Source: Seonamhaeicola aphaedonensis
GTDB lineage: Bacteria > Bacteroidota > Bacteroidia > Flavobacteriales > Flavobacteriaceae
NCBI RefSeq assembly: GCF_003386195.1
Contig: NZ_QRDX01000004.1
Span: 62,001 to 126,000 of the forward strand
Length of the DNA: 64,000 nt
Reading direction: 5' to 3'
The position numbers and the translations under genes are program-made. The notes under the pieces were generated by a model. It did no database searches, had not been told where the DNA came from, and saw nothing but the letters and a program-made list of their open reading frames with translations. Shown here one piece after another: positions 43,111-55,996 of this stretch; position 1 is the stretch's first letter; every line of letters starts with the position of its first letter.

Positions 43111-46100
43111 TTAATTATAATTCAACTCTTGCTTTACTTGCATCATTTCGTCAAATTCTTCTTTAGAACCTACAATGATATCAGAATAACTTCTCATACC
43201 TGTACCAGCTGGAATTCTGTGTCCAACAATTACATTTTCTTTGAGTCCTTCTAAATCGTCAATTTTACCTGCAACAGCGGCTTCATTTAGAACCTTGGTA
43301 GTTTCTTGGAAGGATGCGGCAGAAATAAATGACTTCGTTTGAAGTGATGCTCTTGTAATACCTTGTAATATTGGTGTAGCAGTTGCTGGTTTAGCATCTC
43401 TAGCCTCAACAAGCTTTTTATCCTCTCTACGTAATATAGAGTTCTCATCTCTTAACTCACGTGGTGTTACTATTTGACCCGCTTTAAGATTTACAGAATC
43501 ACCCGCATCTTCAATAACCTTCATTCCGAAGATATCATCATTTTCCTTGATGAAATCTGCTTTATGAACTAATTGATCTTCTAAGAAAATAGTATCTCCT
43601 GAATCAATAATCCTTACCTTACGCATCATCTGTCTTACAACAACCTCAAAGTGTTTATCATTAATTTTCACACCTTGTAAACGATATACTTCTTGAACCT
43701 CGTTTACTAAATATTGTTGCACTGCAGATGGTCCTTTAATATTTAAAATATCATCAGGAGTTACAGAACCATCAGATAATGGCATACCAGCTTTCACATA
43801 ATCATTTTCTTGAACAAGAATCTGATTAGATAACTTAACTAGGTATTTCTTAATATCACCTGTTTTAGATTCTACTATAATTTCACGATTACCACGTTTG
43901 ATTTTTCCAAAAGAAACAACACCATCAATTTCACTAACAACTGCTGGGTTAGATGGGTTACGTGCTTCAAATAGCTCTGTAACACGTGGTAAACCTCCTG
44001 TAATATCGCCTGCTTTAGCAGACTTTCTAGGAATTTTAACCAATACTTTACCAACATTAATTTTCTCACCATCATCAATCATTAAGTGAGCACCTACTGG
44101 TAAATTGTATGAGCGTATAGTTTCTCCCTTACCATCCTCAATGTGAATGGTAGGAATTAATTTCTTATTTCTAGATTCTGAAATTACTTTTTCTTGGAAT
44201 CCAGTTTGCTCATCAATTTCAACTTGATATGTTATACCTTGCTCAATATTTTCATATTTAATTTTACCAGCAAATTCTGAAATAATAACACCGTTGTATG
44301 GATCCCAAGTACAAACTACATCTCCTTTACTTAATTTTTGTCCGTTCTTAATTAAAAGATTAGAACCGTAAGGAATATTGTTAGTACTTAAAGTAATACC
44401 TGTTTTCTCATCAACTAACTTAACTTCAGATGTACGAGAAATCACAATATCAACTTCATTACCTTCATTATCAAGACCTTTAACAGTCTTTAAGTCTTCA
44501 ATTTCAGCAATACCATTAAACTTCACAGCAAGTTTGTTATCTTCAGAAATGTTACCTGCAATACCACCTACGTGGAATGTACGTAAGGTTAACTGTGTTC
44601 CAGGTTCACCAATAGATTGCGCGGCAACTACACCAACTGCCTCACCACGTTGTACCATTTTACCAGTAGCCAAGTTGCGACCGTAACATTTAGCACAAAT
44701 ACCCTGTAAAGCCTCACATGTTAATGCTGAGCGTACTTCAATACTTTCAATTGGAGAATCTCCAATAACTTTAGCTATATCATCATCAATTAATTGACCC
44801 GCTGAGGCTAACAATTCATCTGTTAATGGATTATGAACATCATTTAAAGAAACACGACCTACAATTCTTTCTTCTAAAGTTTCTACAACTTCATCATTTT
44901 TCTTTAATGCTTCTACTTCAACACCTCTTAAGGTTCCACAATCTTCAGTGTTAATGATTACATCTTGAGACACATCAACTAAACGACGTGTTAAGTAACC
45001 TGCATCTGCTGTTTTAAGAGCGGTATCGGCAAGTCCTTTACGTGCACCATGCGTAGAGATAAAGTATTCTAAAATTGAAAGTCCTTCTTTAAAGTTAGAA
45101 AGGATAGGATTTTCAATAATCTCTCCACCTCCGGCATTAGATTTCTTTGGTTTTGCCATTAACCCGCGCATACCAGTAAGCTGACGAATTTGTTCTTTAG
45201 AACCACGAGCTCCAGAATCTAGCATCATGAACACAGAGTTAAACCCTTGCTGGTCTTCACGAATACGCTTCATAGAAAGTTCTGTTAACTCAGCATTAGT
45301 AGATGTCCAAATATCAATAACTTGATTATAGCGTTCGTTATTGGTAATAAGTCCCATGTTATAGTTACCTGTAATACCATCAACTAAACCGTTAGCCTTA
45401 TCTATCATTCCTTGTTTTTCCGGTGGAATAATAATATCACCTAAACTAAACGATAAACCTCCTTGAAAAGCGAATTTAAATCCTAATGTTCTAATAGAAT
45501 CTAAGAAATCTGCTGTCTCAGGAACTGAGGTAACCTTCAAAATGTTTCCAATAATATCTCTTAAAGACTTTTTAGTTAACACTTGATTTATGTATCCAGC
45601 AGCTTGAGGAACATGTTGATTAAATAACACACGTCCAACCGTGGTTTCAACAATCATTCTATCAAGTTTTCCTTCATCATTTAAATCAATGGTTCTTACT
45701 TTAATACCCGCATTTAAATCAACTCTCTTCTCGTTAAAAGCAATAACAACCTCTTCAGGCGAATAGAATGTTAATCCTTCTCCTTTTACTGGCATTTCAG
45801 GAGTTGACTTACGCTCCTTTGTCATGTAATATAACCCAAGAACCATATCCTGAGATGGAACCGTTACTGGCGAACCATTGGCAGGGTTTAAGATATTGTG
45901 TGATGCCAACATTAATAATTGACATTCTAAAATAGCCTCTGGGCCTAATGGTAAGTGAACCGCCATCTGGTCACCATCAAAATCCGCATTAAATGCTGTA
46001 CACACTAATGGGTGTAATTGGATAGCTTTACCTTCAATTAACTTAGGCTGAAACGCTTGAATACCTAAACGGTGTAAAGTGGGAGCACGGTTTAGTAATA

Positions 46101-47412
46101 CTGGGTGTCCTTTAAGAACATTTTCCAAAATATCCCAAACCACTGGCTCTCTTTTATCTATAATTTTCTTTGCAGATTTTACAGTTTTTACAATACCTCT
46201 TTCAATTAATTTTCTAATTACAAAAGGTTTATAAAGTTCTGCAGCCATATTTTTTGGCAATCCACACTCATATAATTTTAATTCTGGACCAACAACAATT
46301 ACAGATCGTGCTGAATAATCTACACGTTTACCAAGTAAGTTTTGACGAAAACGCCCTTGCTTACCTTTTAATGAATCTGACAATGATTTTAATGGTCTGT
46401 TAGAATCTGTTTTTACTGCAGATGATTTACGCGTGTTATCAAATAATGAATCTACAGATTCTTGTAACATACGTTTTTCATTACGTAAAATTACCTCCGG
46501 TGCTTTGATTTCAACCAAACGCTTTAAACGATTGTTTCTGATGATTACTCTTCGGTACAAATCATTTAAATCAGATGTAGCAAAACGGCCACCATCTAAT
46601 GGAACCAACGGACGTAATTCTGGTGGAATAACAGGGATCACCTTCATAATCATCCACTCTGGACGATTTTCACGATTATTGTTAGACTCACGTAATGCTT
46701 CAACAACTTGCAAGCGCTTTAGAGCCTCTGTTTTCCTTTGTTTAGAGGTCTCTGTATTTGCCTTATGACGTAATTCATAAGACAACGATTCTAAATCAAT
46801 TCTTGCTAAAAGCTCAATTAAACATTCAGCTCCCATTTTAGCAATGAACTTTTCTGGGTCTGAATCATCTAAATATTGGTTTTCTTGTGGAAGTGTTTCA
46901 AGAATATTTAAGTATTCTTCTTCTGTTAAGAAATCCATTTTTTGTAATGGTTCCCCATCTTCGTTTTTTGCATTACCAGGTTGAATTACTACGTAACGTT
47001 CGTAATAAATAATCATGTCTAATTTCTTAGACGGTAACCCTAATAAATAACCTATCTTGTTTGGTAAAGAACGGAAATACCAAATATGTGCGACAGGTAC
47101 CACTAAATTTATGTGACCTACTCTATCTCTACGTACTTTTTTCTCGGTAACTTCAACACCACAACGGTCACAAACAATACCTTTATATCGAATTCTTTTA
47201 TACTTTCCACAAGCACACTCATAGTCTTTTACTGGACCAAAAATACGCTCACAAAACAAACCATCACGTTCTGGTTTGTGTGTACGATAATTGATAGTTT
47301 CTGGTTTTAAAACCTCACCTCTAGATTCTGCTAGAATAGATTCTGGTGATGCTAAACCAATTGAGATTTTATTGAATCTCTTAACTGTATTTTTATCTTG
47401 TTTTCTTGCCAT
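43111..47412 (-). CDS. rpoC: RNA polymerase beta' subunit
   Basis: 1433 residues, full length. N-terminal zinc ribbon with Cys in CACGKYK and CDRCGVE (about 67-92), catalytic [15 protein letters not shown] with the three Mg-binding Asp (about 460-474), bridge-helix/trigger-loop region and second zinc site ([14 protein letters not shown]). Contains the Bacteroidota sequence insertions in the C-terminal half. Last gene of the rplKAJL-rpoBC operon. Confidence 0.98.
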   Translation of the reverse strand: MARKQDKNTVKRFNKISIGLASPESILAESRGEVLKPETINYRTHKPERDGLFCERIFGPVKDYECACGKYKRIRYKGIVCDRCGVEVTEKKVRRDRVGHINLVVPVAHIWYFRSLPNKIGYLLGLPSKKLDMIIYYERYVVIQPGNAKNEDGEPLQKMDFLTEEEYLNILETLPQENQYLDDSDPEKFIAKMGAECLIELLARIDLESLSYELRHKANTETSKQRKTEALKRLQVVEALRESNNNRENRPEWMIMKVIPVIPPELRPLVPLDGGRFATSDLNDLYRRVIIRNNRLKRLVEIKAPEVILRNEKRMLQESVDSLFDNTRKSSAVKTDSNRPLKSLSDSLKGKQGRFRQNLLGKRVDYSARSVIVVGPELKLYECGLPKNMAAELYKPFVIRKLIERGIVKTVKSAKKIIDKREPVVWDILENVLKGHPVLLNRAPTLHRLGIQAFQPKLIEGKAIQLHPLVCTAFNADFDGDQMAVHLPLGPEAILECQLLMLASHNILNPANGSPVTVPSQDMVLGLYYMTKERKSTPEMPVKGEGLTFYSPEEVVIAFNEKRVDLNAGIKVRTIDLNDEGKLDRMIVETTVGRVLFNQHVPQAAGYINQVLTKKSLRDIIGNILKVTSVPETADFLDSIRTLGFKFAFQGGLSFSLGDIIIPPEKQGMIDKANGLVDGITGNYNMGLITNNERYNQVIDIWTSTNAELTELSMKRIREDQQGFNSVFMMLDSGARGSKEQIRQLTGMRGLMAKPKKSNAGGGEIIENPILSNFKEGLSILEYFISTHGARKGLADTALKTADAGYLTRRLVDVSQDVIINTEDCGTLRGVEVEALKKNDEVVETLEERIVGRVSLNDVHNPLTDELLASAGQLIDDDIAKVIGDSPIESIEVRSALTCEALQGICAKCYGRNLATGKMVQRGEAVGVVAAQSIGEPGTQLTLRTFHVGGIAGNISEDNKLAVKFNGIAEIEDLKTVKGLDNEGNEVDIVISRTSEVKLVDEKTGITLSTNNIPYGSNLLIKNGQKLSKGDVVCTWDPYNGVIISEFAGKIKYENIEQGITYQVEIDEQTGFQEKVISESRNKKLIPTIHIEDGKGETIRSYNLPVGAHLMIDDGEKINVGKVLVKIPRKSAKAGDITGGLPRVTELFEARNPSNPAVVSEIDGVVSFGKIKRGNREIIVESKTGDIKKYLVKLSNQILVQENDYVKAGMPLSDGSVTPDDILNIKGPSAVQQYLVNEVQEVYRLQGVKINDKHFEVVVRQMMRKVRIIDSGDTIFLEDQLVHKADFIKENDDIFGMKVIEDAGDSVNLKAGQIVTPRELRDENSILRREDKKLVEARDAKPATATPILQGITRASLQTKSFISAASFQETTKVLNEAAVAGKIDDLEGLKENVIVGHRIPAGTGMRSYSDIIVGSKEEFDEMMQVKQELNYN

Positions 47413-47441
47413 AATATATGGATGAAATGATTTTTAATTTA

Positions 47442-50400
47442 CTACTCCTCTAATCTAATATCTAATCCTAAACCTTTTAATTCATGCATTAATACATTGA
47501 ATGACTCAGGTAAACCTGGATCTGGCATTGGCTCACCCTTAACAATACTCTCGTAGGTTTTAGCTCTACCAATTACATCATCAGATTTTACAGTTAAAAT
47601 CTCACGTAAGGTACTTGATGCCCCATAAGCTTCAAGTGCCCAAACTTCCATCTCACCAAAACGCTGACCACCAAATTGTGCTTTACCACCAAGCGGTTGT
47701 TGCGTAATTAATGAGTAAGGTCCAATAGAACGAGCATGCATTTTATCATCAACCATGTGTCCTAATTTCAACATATAGATAACACCCACCGTTGCTGCTT
47801 GATCAAATCGTTCACCAGTTCCTCCATCGTATAAATAAGTATGACCATATCTTGGAATACCTGCCTCATCAGTTAATTCGTTAATCTGATCAATTGTGGC
47901 TCCATCAAATATAGGTGTTGCATACTTTCTACCTAATTTTTGACCCGCCCAACCAAGAACAGTTTCATAAATTTGACCAATATTCATACGAGAAGGTACC
48001 CCCAATGGATTTAATACAATATCAACAGGAGTTCCATCTTCTAGGAATGGCATATCTTCTTCACGAACAATACGAGCCACAATACCCTTATTCCCGTGAC
48101 GGCCTGCCATTTTATCTCCCACTTTTAGTTTACGCTTTTTAGCAATGTAAACTTTAGCAAGCTTAATAATTCCAGCCGGTAATTCATCTCCAACAGAAAT
48201 AGTGAACTTCTCACGTCTTAATGCTCCTTGAAGATCGTTTTCTTTTATTTTATAGTTGTGGATTAAATCGTCAACCAACTTATTGGTATGATCATCTGTA
48301 GTCCACTTTCCAGCAACTAAATGAGCATAATCATCAACAGCATTTAACATTTTTAAAGTGAATTTTTTACCTTTTGGTAATACTTCTTCGCCTAAATCAT
48401 TATAAATACCTTGAGCCGTTTTCCCATTAACTATATTAAATAATTTATCAACCAGAACAGCTTTTAAGTCATCAAACTTTCTGTCATATTCTGCTTCTAA
48501 TGCTAAAATATCATCTTTATCTTGTGCTCTCTTACGTTTATCTTTAACAGCTCTAGCAAATAATTTTTTATCAATTACAACACCGTTTAATGATGGTGAG
48601 GCTTTTAAAGAGGCATCTTTTACATCTCCAGCTTTATCACCAAAAATAGCACGCAATAATTTCTCTTCTGGAGTTGGATCAGACTCACCTTTTGGTGTAA
48701 TTTTACCAATTAAAATATCACCTGGTTTTACTTCTGCACCAATACGAATCATTCCATGTTCATCCAAGTCTTTTGTAGCCTCTTCCGATACATTTGGAAT
48801 ATCGTTTGTTAACTCCTCGTTCCCTAATTTGGTATCTCTAACTTCTAATGAATACTCATCAATATGAATGGATGTGAAGATATCTTCGCGAACAACTTTT
48901 TCAGAAATAACAATAGCATCCTCAAAGTTGTAACCTTTCCAAGGCATAAAAGCAACTTTCATATTTCTACCTAGTGCTAATTCTCCTTGTTGGGTAGCGT
49001 ATCCTTCACAAAGTACTTGACCTTTAGTAACTTTATCTCCTTTTTTAACAATAGGCTTAAGGTTAATTGAAGTGCCTTGGTTAGTTTTTCTAAACTTAAC
49101 TAATTGATAGGTTTTAACGTCTGAATCAAAACTCACTTTTGCTTCATCTTCAGTACGATCATATCTAATTTGAATTTCATTAGCATCTACATAAAGTACT
49201 TCTCCAGACCCTTCAGCGTTAATTAAAACACGAGAATCTGATGCTACTTGACGCTCAAGACCAGTACCTACAATAGGTGCATCTACTCTTAATAATGGCA
49301 CCGCTTGACGCATCATGTTAGATCCCATTAACGCACGGTTTGCATCATCATGCTCTAAGAAAGGAATTAATGATGCTGAAATAGATGAAATTTGATTTGG
49401 AGCAACATCTGTATAATGAAGCTCACTTGGATCAACCACTGGGAAATCACCTTCTTGACGTGCAATAACTTTATCATGAAGAATTTTACCAGTTTCATCA
49501 ACCTTTACAGTTGCTTGAGCAATCATTTTTTCTTCTTCCTCTTCTGCACTTAAATAAATAGGATTTCCTTTAATATCTACAACACCATTTTCAACAGGGC
49601 GATAAGGTGTTTCAATGAATCCCATTGAGTTCACTTTCGCGTATACTGATAATGAAGAAATTAATCCAATATTTGGCCCCTCAGGAGTTTCTATAGGACA
49701 AAGTCTTCCATAATGAGTGTAATGAACGTCACGAACCTCAAAACCAGCTCGTTCTCTTGAAAGTCCTCCTGGTCCTAGAGCTGATAAACGACGCTTGTGA
49801 GTAATCTCTGCTAACGGATTGGTTTGATCCATAAACTGAGACAATTGGTTTGTACCAAAGAATGAATTTATAACAGAAGATAGTGTCTTCGCATTAATCA
49901 AATCAATCGGTGTAAACACCTCATTATCACGAACATTCATACGCTCACGAATGGTACGAGCCATACGTGCTAAACCTACTCCAAATTGAGATGACAACTG
50001 CTCACCAACAGTACGTACACGACGGTTTGATAAGTGATCAATATCATCAATCTCTGCTTTAGAGTTAATAAGTTCAATTAAATATTTTATAATCGTAATG
50101 ATATCATCTTTAGAAAGCACTTGCTTATCCATTCCAATATCAAGACCTAATTTTTTGTTCATTCTGTAACGCCCAACTTCACCAAGAGAATAACGTTGGT
50201 CTGAGAAGAATAATTTATCAATTATACCTCGAGCCGTTTCCTCATCTGGTGGTTCAGCATTACGTAATTGACGGTAGATGTGCTCAACAGCTTCTTTTTC
50301 AGAATTTGTTGGGTCTTTTTGAAGCGTATTGTGAATAATAGCATAATCTCCTTGCTCAGAGGTTTCTTTATGTAAAAGAATGGCCTTAACTTCTGCTTCT

Positions 50401-51257
50401 AAAATTTCCTCGATATTGTCTTTATCAAGCACAGTATCACGGTCAAGCACAATTTCATTACGCTCTATAGATACAACTTCTCCAGTATCTTCGTCTACAA
50501 AATCCTCATGCCATGTGTTAAGTACACGTGCTGCTAATTTTCTTCCTAAGTATTTTTTTAACCCCGTTTTAGATACTTTAACTTCTTCAGCTAAATCAAA
50601 AATCTCTAAAATATCTTTATCACGCTCAAAACCTATAGCTCTGAATAACGTTGTTACAGGTAATTTTTTCTTTCTATCAATGTAGGCATACATTACCTGA
50701 TTGATGTCTGTAGCAAACTCAATCCAAGAACCTTTAAAAGGAATGACCCTTGCTGAGTATAATTTAGTTCCATTTGCATGGAAAGATTGCCCGAAAAATA
50801 CCCCTGGAGAACGGTGTAACTGAGATACTACAACACGTTCAGCACCATTAATTACAAAAGTTCCACTAGGCGTCATATAAGGAATAGTTCCTAAGTACAC
50901 ATCCTGAACAATGGTTTCGAAATCCTCATGTTCTGGATCTGTACAGTATAATTTTAACCTTGCCTTTAAGGGTACACTGTAAGTAAGTCCTCTTTCAATA
51001 CACTCTTCGATAGTATATCTTGGTGGATCTATGAAGTAATCTAAAAATTCTAAAACAAATTGATTTCGAGAATCTGTGATTGGAAAGTTTTCCATGAAGG
51101 TGTTGTATAAACCTTCGTCACCTCTTTCATCTGATTTTGTTTCTAATTGGAAAAAATCCTGGAAGGATTTAATTTGAATATCCAAGAAATCTGGATATTC
51201 TGTTCTATTTACAATAGACGAGAAATTTAATCTTTCAGCTTGTGTTGACAACATCAA
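47442..51257 (-). CDS. rpoB: RNA polymerase beta subunit
   Basis: 1271 residues. Rif-region motifs seen: [33 protein letters not shown] (about 463-495), with wild-type-like Ser/His/Ser positions for rifampicin sensitivity. Also [10 protein letters not shown] (catalytic Lys/His block) and the C-terminal [11 protein letters not shown]. Two Met codons head the frame (51257 and 51254). 29 bp separate it from rpoC. Confidence 0.98.
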   Translation of the reverse strand: MMLSTQAERLNFSSIVNRTEYPDFLDIQIKSFQDFFQLETKSDERGDEGLYNTFMENFPITDSRNQFVLEFLDYFIDPPRYTIEECIERGLTYSVPLKARLKLYCTDPEHEDFETIVQDVYLGTIPYMTPSGTFVINGAERVVVSQLHRSPGVFFGQSFHANGTKLYSARVIPFKGSWIEFATDINQVMYAYIDRKKKLPVTTLFRAIGFERDKDILEIFDLAEEVKVSKTGLKKYLGRKLAARVLNTWHEDFVDEDTGEVVSIERNEIVLDRDTVLDKDNIEEILEAEVKAILLHKETSEQGDYAIIHNTLQKDPTNSEKEAVEHIYRQLRNAEPPDEETARGIIDKLFFSDQRYSLGEVGRYRMNKKLGLDIGMDKQVLSKDDIITIIKYLIELINSKAEIDDIDHLSNRRVRTVGEQLSSQFGVGLARMARTIRERMNVRDNEVFTPIDLINAKTLSSVINSFFGTNQLSQFMDQTNPLAEITHKRRLSALGPGGLSRERAGFEVRDVHYTHYGRLCPIETPEGPNIGLISSLSVYAKVNSMGFIETPYRPVENGVVDIKGNPIYLSAEEEEEKMIAQATVKVDETGKILHDKVIARQEGDFPVVDPSELHYTDVAPNQISSISASLIPFLEHDDANRALMGSNMMRQAVPLLRVDAPIVGTGLERQVASDSRVLINAEGSGEVLYVDANEIQIRYDRTEDEAKVSFDSDVKTYQLVKFRKTNQGTSINLKPIVKKGDKVTKGQVLCEGYATQQGELALGRNMKVAFMPWKGYNFEDAIVISEKVVREDIFTSIHIDEYSLEVRDTKLGNEELTNDIPNVSEEATKDLDEHGMIRIGAEVKPGDILIGKITPKGESDPTPEEKLLRAIFGDKAGDVKDASLKASPSLNGVVIDKKLFARAVKDKRKRAQDKDDILALEAEYDRKFDDLKAVLVDKLFNIVNGKTAQGIYNDLGEEVLPKGKKFTLKMLNAVDDYAHLVAGKWTTDDHTNKLVDDLIHNYKIKENDLQGALRREKFTISVGDELPAGIIKLAKVYIAKKRKLKVGDKMAGRHGNKGIVARIVREEDMPFLEDGTPVDIVLNPLGVPSRMNIGQIYETVLGWAGQKLGRKYATPIFDGATIDQINELTDEAGIPRYGHTYLYDGGTGERFDQAATVGVIYMLKLGHMVDDKMHARSIGPYSLITQQPLGGKAQFGGQRFGEMEVWALEAYGASSTLREILTVKSDDVIGRAKTYESIVKGEPMPDPGLPESFNVLMHELKGLGLDIRLEE

Positions 51258-51319
51258 TGAACGGAATTTTGATTAAAAAAATATGAAAATAGCGTATGTA
51301 TTCTTTATATACGCAAAAT

Positions 51320-51357
51320 GGTTTAGGTCTTAGAGATCAACTCTCCAGACCTAAACC
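51320..51357 (-). promoter_or_regulatory. Hairpin between rplL and rpoB
   Basis: An 11-bp stem GGTTTAGGTCT/AGACCTAAACC (51320-51330 with 51347-51357) with an inner 4-bp AGAG/CTCT helix. No U-run follows, so it is a processing site or attenuator rather than a full terminator. In E. coli an RNase III-cut attenuator lies at the same place. Confidence 0.65.
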
Positions 51358-51380
51358 TTTGTGTTTTTAGGTTATTAAGC

Positions 51381-51761
51381 TTACTTAAGCTCAACCTCAG
51401 CTCCAGCTTCTTCTAATGAAGCTTTTAAGCCTTCTGCTTCGTCTTTAGAAACACCTTCTTTAATAGCGCTAGGTGCCTCATCAACTAATCCTTTAGCCTC
51501 TTTAAGACCTAATCCAGTCAATTCCTTAACTAACTTAACTACAGCTAATTTAGAAGCTCCAGCTGCTTTAAGGATTACGTCAAATTCAGTTTTTTCTTCT
51601 GCAGCATCTCCGCCAGCAGCAGCACCTCCACCAGCAGCAACAGCTACAGCTGCAGCAGCAGGCTCGATACCATACTCATCTTTTAATATAGTAGCTAACT
51701 CATTAACTTCTTTTACTGTTAAGTTAACTAATTGTTCTGCGAAATCTTTTAAATCTGCCAT
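51381..51761 (-). CDS. rplL: Ribosomal protein L7/L12
   Basis: 126 residues; stalk protein that recruits translation factors. N-terminal dimer helices (about 1-35), Ala/Gly-rich hinge (about 35-55: [17 protein letters not shown]), and C-terminal domain [42 protein letters not shown]. Confidence 0.98.
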   Translation of the reverse strand: MADLKDFAEQLVNLTVKEVNELATILKDEYGIEPAAAAVAVAAGGGAAAGGDAAEEKTEFDVILKAAGASKLAVVKLVKELTGLGLKEAKGLVDEAPSAIKEGVSKDEAEGLKASLEEAGAEVELK

Positions 51762-51827
51762 TTTTCTATCGTTTTAAAATGTTTTTTTTAATAATTTATT
51801 TTTGTAAAAAGTGCGTACTGTTTAATT

Positions 51828-52349
51828 CTATCCTTCTTTTTCAGATAGTGTTTTAATAATACCAGCCAGTTTTCCTCCACTTGATTGAAGCGCTGAAACA
51901 ACATTCTTAGCAGGAGATTGTAATAATGTAATAATGTCTCCAATCAACTCTTCTCTAGATTTGATATCTACTAAAGTGTCTAACTGCTCATCACCAATGT
52001 AAATAGCTTCCTCAATAAAAGCGCCTTTTAACAAAGGCTTATCCGACTTTTTTCGGAAGGTTTTAATTAACTTTGCTGGTGCATTACCTGTTTCAGAATA
52101 CATCACAGATGTATTTCCTTTTAAAACAGAAGGAAGGTCTCCAAAATCTTTATCAGAAGCTTCCATTGCTTTTTCAAGTAATGTATTTTTAACTACAGCC
52201 ATCTTTACGTTTGCTTTAAAAGCAGCACGACGCAAATCTGAGGTTGTTCCTGCGTTTAACCCTGAAATATCTGTTAAATAGATATTTGTATTGTTAGCTA
52301 ATTCTACAGTTAACTCCTCAATTACTTGTGATTTTTCCTCTCTTGTCAT
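51828..52349 (-). CDS. rplJ: Ribosomal protein L10
   Basis: 173 residues; anchors L7/L12 to 23S rRNA. TREEKSQVIEELTVELANNTNIYLTDISGLNAGTTSDLRRAAFKANVKMAVVKNTLLEKAM is typical. With L7/L12 it normally represses its own operon by binding the leader; the short gap to rplA (23 bp) leaves little room for the classical L10 leader. Confidence 0.97.
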   Translation of the reverse strand: MTREEKSQVIEELTVELANNTNIYLTDISGLNAGTTSDLRRAAFKANVKMAVVKNTLLEKAMEASDKDFGDLPSVLKGNTSVMYSETGNAPAKLIKTFRKKSDKPLLKGAFIEEAIYIGDEQLDTLVDIKSREELIGDIITLLQSPAKNVVSALQSSGGKLAGIIKTLSEKEG

Positions 52350-52372
52350 AATAAAAGTTTTAACTATTTAAA

Positions 52373-53062
52373 TTAACCAACTTTAGGATCAACAGCTACA
52401 CTAGGACTCATTGTAGAAGACATGTAGATGCTTTTTACGTAAGTTCCTTTTGCCGCAGTTGGCTTAAGTTTTATTAATGTTTGAATTAATTCATTTGCAT
52501 TTCCTGCAATTTTATCAGCACTGAATGATGACTTACCAATAGCAGCATGAACAATACCAGTTTTATCAACTTTAAAGTCAATTTTACCAGCTTTAACTTC
52601 ACTTACTGCTTTTGCAACATCCATAGTTACTGTACCTGTTTTTGGGTTAGGCATTAAACCACGAGGACCTAAAATACGTCCTAAAGGGCCTAATTTACCC
52701 ATAACGCTAGGCATCGTGATGATTACATCAACATCTGTCCAGCCATTTTTAATTTTATCAAGGTACTCATCTAACCCCACAAAATCGGCACCAGCTTCTT
52801 TAGCTTCTGCCTCTTTATCTGGCGTTACTAATGCTAATACTTTCATATCTTTACCAGTACCATGAGGCAATGATACCACGCCTCTTACCATTTGATTTGC
52901 CTTTCTTGGATCAACTCCTAAACGAACTGCTATATCTACAGATGCATCAAATTTTGTATTGGTAATTTCTTTAACTAATGCTGAAGCTTCACTTAGTGAA
53001 TAAAGTCTTCCTTTTTCAATTTTCGCTACAGCTTCTTTTTGCTTTTTTGTTAATCTTGCCAT
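52373..53062 (-). CDS. rplA: Ribosomal protein L1
   Basis: 229 residues; L1 stalk protein. Seen: [28 protein letters not shown] (45-72 region) and [22 protein letters not shown] (about 120-141). Likely autoregulator of rplK-rplA. Confidence 0.97.
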   Translation of the reverse strand: MARLTKKQKEAVAKIEKGRLYSLSEASALVKEITNTKFDASVDIAVRLGVDPRKANQMVRGVVSLPHGTGKDMKVLALVTPDKEAEAKEAGADFVGLDEYLDKIKNGWTDVDVIITMPSVMGKLGPLGRILGPRGLMPNPKTGTVTMDVAKAVSEVKAGKIDFKVDKTGIVHAAIGKSSFSADKIAGNANELIQTLIKLKPTAAKGTYVKSIYMSSTMSPSVAVDPKVG

Positions 53063-53079
53063 TTTTAATGTTTTAAAGA

Positions 53080-53517
53080 TTAATTAGGAAATTGTCCTGT
53101 TACAGTAATTCCCATAGATCTTGCTGTACCAGCAACCATTTTCATAGCAGATTCTAAAGTAAATGCATTTAAATCTTGCATTTTATCTTCTGCAATGGTT
53201 TTAATCTGATCCCAAGAAACTTTAGCTACTTTTTTTCTGTTTGGTTCACCAGAACCTTTCTTCACCTTGGCCGCTTCTAATAATTGTACTGCAGCTGGAG
53301 GGGTCTTGATCACAAAATCAAAAGACTTATCCTTGTAAACAGAGATAACAACTGGTAACACTTTACCAGCTTTATCCTGAGTTCTAGCATTAAATTGCTT
53401 ACAAAACTCCATGATGTTTACCCCAGCAGCACCTAGAGCGGGTCCTACCGGTGGCGATGGATTCGCTGCACCTCCCCTAACTTGTAGCTTAACTACTTTA
53501 CTTAACTCTTTTGCCAT
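53080..53517 (-). CDS. rplK: Ribosomal protein L11
   Basis: 145 residues. [33 protein letters not shown] is the L11 signature; target of thiopeptides together with 23S rRNA. Operon head of L11-L1. Confidence 0.97.
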   Translation of the reverse strand: MAKELSKVVKLQVRGGAANPSPPVGPALGAAGVNIMEFCKQFNARTQDKAGKVLPVVISVYKDKSFDFVIKTPPAAVQLLEAAKVKKGSGEPNRKKVAKVSWDQIKTIAEDKMQDLNAFTLESAMKMVAGTARSMGITVTGQFPN

Positions 53518-53590
53518 TTTTAATAATTTAGTTTGATACGATTCTTTGTATTTGGAAGCTCAAGAACGCACCTATATAGTGTAACAATTA

Positions 53591-54145
53591 TTATACTTTT
53601 TCTACTTGCATATAGCTTAATTCTAATGGAGTTTTTCTTCCGAAAATCTTAACCATTACTTCTAGCTTACGCTTTTCTTCATTTATTTTCTCGATAGTAC
53701 CATCAAAACCATTAAACGGACCATCAATTACCTTAACCGTTTCTCCTTTAGTAAACGGAATAGCTACATTAGCTGTTTCTTCTAAAGATAACTCATCAAC
53801 CTTTCCTAACATTCTATTCACTTCAGACTGTCTTAAAGGCACAGGATCTCCTCCTTTTGTTTCACCTAAAAATCCTATGACATTAGTAACCGATTTGATG
53901 ATATGAGGAATCTCTCCCGACAAATTAGCTTGAATCATTATATATCCTGGGAAGTAAACTTTTTCCTTACTTATTTTTTTCCCATTGCGAATTTGAATCA
54001 CTTTTTCTGTAGGAACCAATACTTGATCAACATAATCTTGTAAACCTAAACGAGCTATTTCATTCTCTATATAGGTTTTAATTTTGTTTTCTTGACCACT
54101 TACAGCCCTAACAACGTACCATTTTTTTTCACTCACTTCAGACAT
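53591..54145 (-). CDS. nusG: Transcription antitermination factor NusG
   Basis: 184 residues. NGN domain (KKWYVVRAVSGQENKIKTYIENE, about 6-28) and C-terminal KOW domain (KGETVKVIDGPFNGFDGTIEKINEEKRKLEVMVKIFGR, about 128-165). Couples transcription elongation with Rho and ribosomes. Starts 9 bp after secE. Confidence 0.97.
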   Translation of the reverse strand: MSEVSEKKWYVVRAVSGQENKIKTYIENEIARLGLQDYVDQVLVPTEKVIQIRNGKKISKEKVYFPGYIMIQANLSGEIPHIIKSVTNVIGFLGETKGGDPVPLRQSEVNRMLGKVDELSLEETANVAIPFTKGETVKVIDGPFNGFDGTIEKINEEKRKLEVMVKIFGRKTPLELSYMQVEKV

Positions 54146-54154
54146 AACTTTTTA

Positions 54155-54349
54155 TTATTTGAGTAAGTCATAGTAATACCCAATAACCGTAGCAAAAACC
54201 TCATCTACTCCCCATATTGCTAATGAGAAAATAATTGAAAATACGGCAACCAACACTGTTAAACTTTGAGCTTCTGCCCAAGTAGGCCAACTTACGTTAG
54301 TTTTAAGTTCGTTAAATGATTCTTTTATATAATTTACAAATCCTGCCAT
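54155..54349 (-). CDS. secE: Preprotein translocase subunit SecE
   Basis: 64-residue single-helix form. FVNYIKESFNELKTNVSWPTWAEA amphipathic helix, then membrane helix LTVLVAVFSIIFSLAIWGVDEVFA. Stabilises SecY in the translocon. Confidence 0.95.
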   Translation of the reverse strand: MAGFVNYIKESFNELKTNVSWPTWAEAQSLTVLVAVFSIIFSLAIWGVDEVFATVIGYYYDLLK

Positions 54350-54364
54350 TTATAATTTTATTTG

Positions 54365-54437
54365 CACGGGTTGAGAGACTCGAACTCCCGACACCTGGTT
54401 TTGGAGACCAGTGCTCTACCAACTGAGCTAAACCCGT
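54365..54437 (-). tRNA. tRNA-Trp(CCA)
   Basis: 73 nt on the minus strand. Acceptor ACGGGTT/AACCCGT, D-arm AGCTCAGTTGG, anticodon stem CTGGT/ACCAG with loop CTCCAAA, T-arm GGGAGTTCGAGTCTC, discriminator G. Sits between tuf and secE, the usual Bacteroidota place. Confidence 0.96.
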
Positions 54438-54448
54438 AAACATAAGTC

Positions 54449-54478
54449 AAGGTATTCCGAAAAAAACCGGAATACCTT
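54449..54478 (-). promoter_or_regulatory. Hairpin between tuf and tRNA-Trp
   Basis: 11-bp perfect stem AAGGTATTCCG/CGGAATACCTT (54449-54459 with 54468-54478). On the minus strand its 8-base loop is G followed by seven T, and no T-run follows the stem. Probably an RNA-processing or partial termination signal that sets the tuf 3' end. Confidence 0.6.
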
Positions 54479-54502
54479 TAGCTTACACTATGTTTAACTG
54501 TA

Positions 54503-55690
54503 TTAGTCTAAAATTTCAGTTACCTGACCAGCACCAACAGTTCTACCACCTTCACGGATTGCAAAACGTAAACCTACATTCATTGCAATTGGTTGAATTA
54601 ATTCAACAGTGATAGTTAAGTTATCTCCAGGCATTACCATTTCAACTCCATCAGGTAAAGCAATGTTACCAGTTACGTCAGTTGTACGTACGTAAAACTG
54701 TGGACGGTAATTGTTATGGAATGGTGTATGACGACCACCTTCTTCTTTTTTAAGGATATAAACCTCTGCTTTAAACTTAGCGTGAGGCGTTACAGATCCT
54801 GGCTTAGTAATTACCATACCTCTAGAGATTTGATTTTTATCAATTCCTCTTAATAAGATACCTGCATTATCACCAGCTTCACCTCTATCTAATATTTGAC
54901 GGAACATCTCAATACCTGTAATAGTAGAAGTTAACTTCTCTGCACCCATACCAATAATTTCTACTGGATCACCAGTTTTAGCAATACCAGTTTCAATTCT
55001 ACCAGTAGCAACAGTACCACGACCAGTAATAGAGAATACGTCTTCAATTGGCATTAAGAAAGGCTTATCCATATCACGTACTGGCTCTTCAATCCAAGTA
55101 TCACAAGCTTCCATTAATTCTAATACCGTATCCACCCATTTTTGCTCACCGTTAAGAGCACCTAAAGCAGAACCAGAAATTACAGGACCATTATCACCAT
55201 CGTACTCATAGAATGATAATAAATCTCTAACCTCCATATCAACAAGCTCTAAAAGCTCTTCATCATCAACCATATCAACTTTGTTTAAGAAAACAACGAT
55301 ACGAGGAATACCTACCTGACGACCTAATAAGATGTGCTCACGAGTTTGTGGCATTGGACCATCAGTAGCCGCAACCACTAAAATAGCACCATCCATTTGA
55401 GCTGCACCAGTAACCATGTTCTTTACATAATCGGCGTGACCTGGACAGTCAACGTGTGCATAGTGACGATTAGCTGTTTGATACTCTACGTGAGAAGTAT
55501 TAATTGTGATACCTCTTTCTTTCTCTTCTGGAGCATTATCAATTTGGTCAAACGATTTTGCTTCTGAAAATCCAGCATCAGCCAAAACTTTAGTAATAGC
55601 TGCTGTCAAAGTTGTTTTACCGTGATCTACGTGTCCAATAGTACCTATATTTAAATGTGGTTTTGAACGATCAAAAGTTCCTTTTGCCAT
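54503..55690 (-). CDS. tuf: Elongation factor Tu
   Basis: 395 residues, full length. G1 GHVDHGKT (about 18-25), G3 DCPGHADY, G4 NKVDM, C-terminal barrel ending [14 protein letters not shown]. Delivers aminoacyl-tRNA to the ribosome. Located between four tRNA genes and tRNA-Trp, as with E. coli tufB. Confidence 0.98.
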   Translation of the reverse strand: MAKGTFDRSKPHLNIGTIGHVDHGKTTLTAAITKVLADAGFSEAKSFDQIDNAPEEKERGITINTSHVEYQTANRHYAHVDCPGHADYVKNMVTGAAQMDGAILVVAATDGPMPQTREHILLGRQVGIPRIVVFLNKVDMVDDEELLELVDMEVRDLLSFYEYDGDNGPVISGSALGALNGEQKWVDTVLELMEACDTWIEEPVRDMDKPFLMPIEDVFSITGRGTVATGRIETGIAKTGDPVEIIGMGAEKLTSTITGIEMFRQILDRGEAGDNAGILLRGIDKNQISRGMVITKPGSVTPHAKFKAEVYILKKEEGGRHTPFHNNYRPQFYVRTTDVTGNIALPDGVEMVMPGDNLTITVELIQPIAMNVGLRFAIREGGRTVGAGQVTEILD

Positions 55691-55757
55691 GTTAAAATAA
55701 TTTAATCTTAGTTATATAATAATATTAGTGTATTCTAATTCTTTTTTCAAAAAATTG

Positions 55758-55829
55758 AGCCAACGACGGGATTTGAACCCGTGGCCTCTTCCTTACCAAG
55801 GAAACGCTCTACCCCTGAGCTACGCCGGC
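55758..55829 (-). tRNA. tRNA-Thr(GGT)
   Basis: 72 nt on the minus strand. Acceptor GCCGGCG/CGTTGGC (two G-U pairs), anticodon loop TTGGTAA between TTTCC and GGAAG, T-arm CGGGTTCAAATCCCG, discriminator T. Confidence 0.95.
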
Positions 55830-55888
55830 GTAAAGTGTTTACATCCTCATTTAAATTAAATGAGATTCCTGCCTTCGCAGGAATTTAG

Positions 55889-55961
55889 AGCGGGAGACCG
55901 GGTTCGAACCGGCGACATTCAGCTTGGAAGGCTGACGCTCTACCAACTGAGCTACTCCCGC
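55889..55961 (-). tRNA. tRNA-Gly(TCC)
   Basis: 73 nt on the minus strand. Acceptor GCGGGAG/CTCCCGC, anticodon loop CTTCCAA between TCAGC and GCTGA, T-arm CCGGTTCGAACCCGG, discriminator T. Confidence 0.96.
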
Positions 55962-55996
55962 ATTTTGCAAATTTCAAAAACTTGCTTGGTTTTTTG

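Noticed and set aside
50380-50685. 101-residue plus-strand Ser-rich frame
   Set aside because: Lies wholly opposite rpoB; composition is the usual shadow of a conserved gene. The same holds for the frames opposite rpoC (43898, 44378, 46433, 47113).
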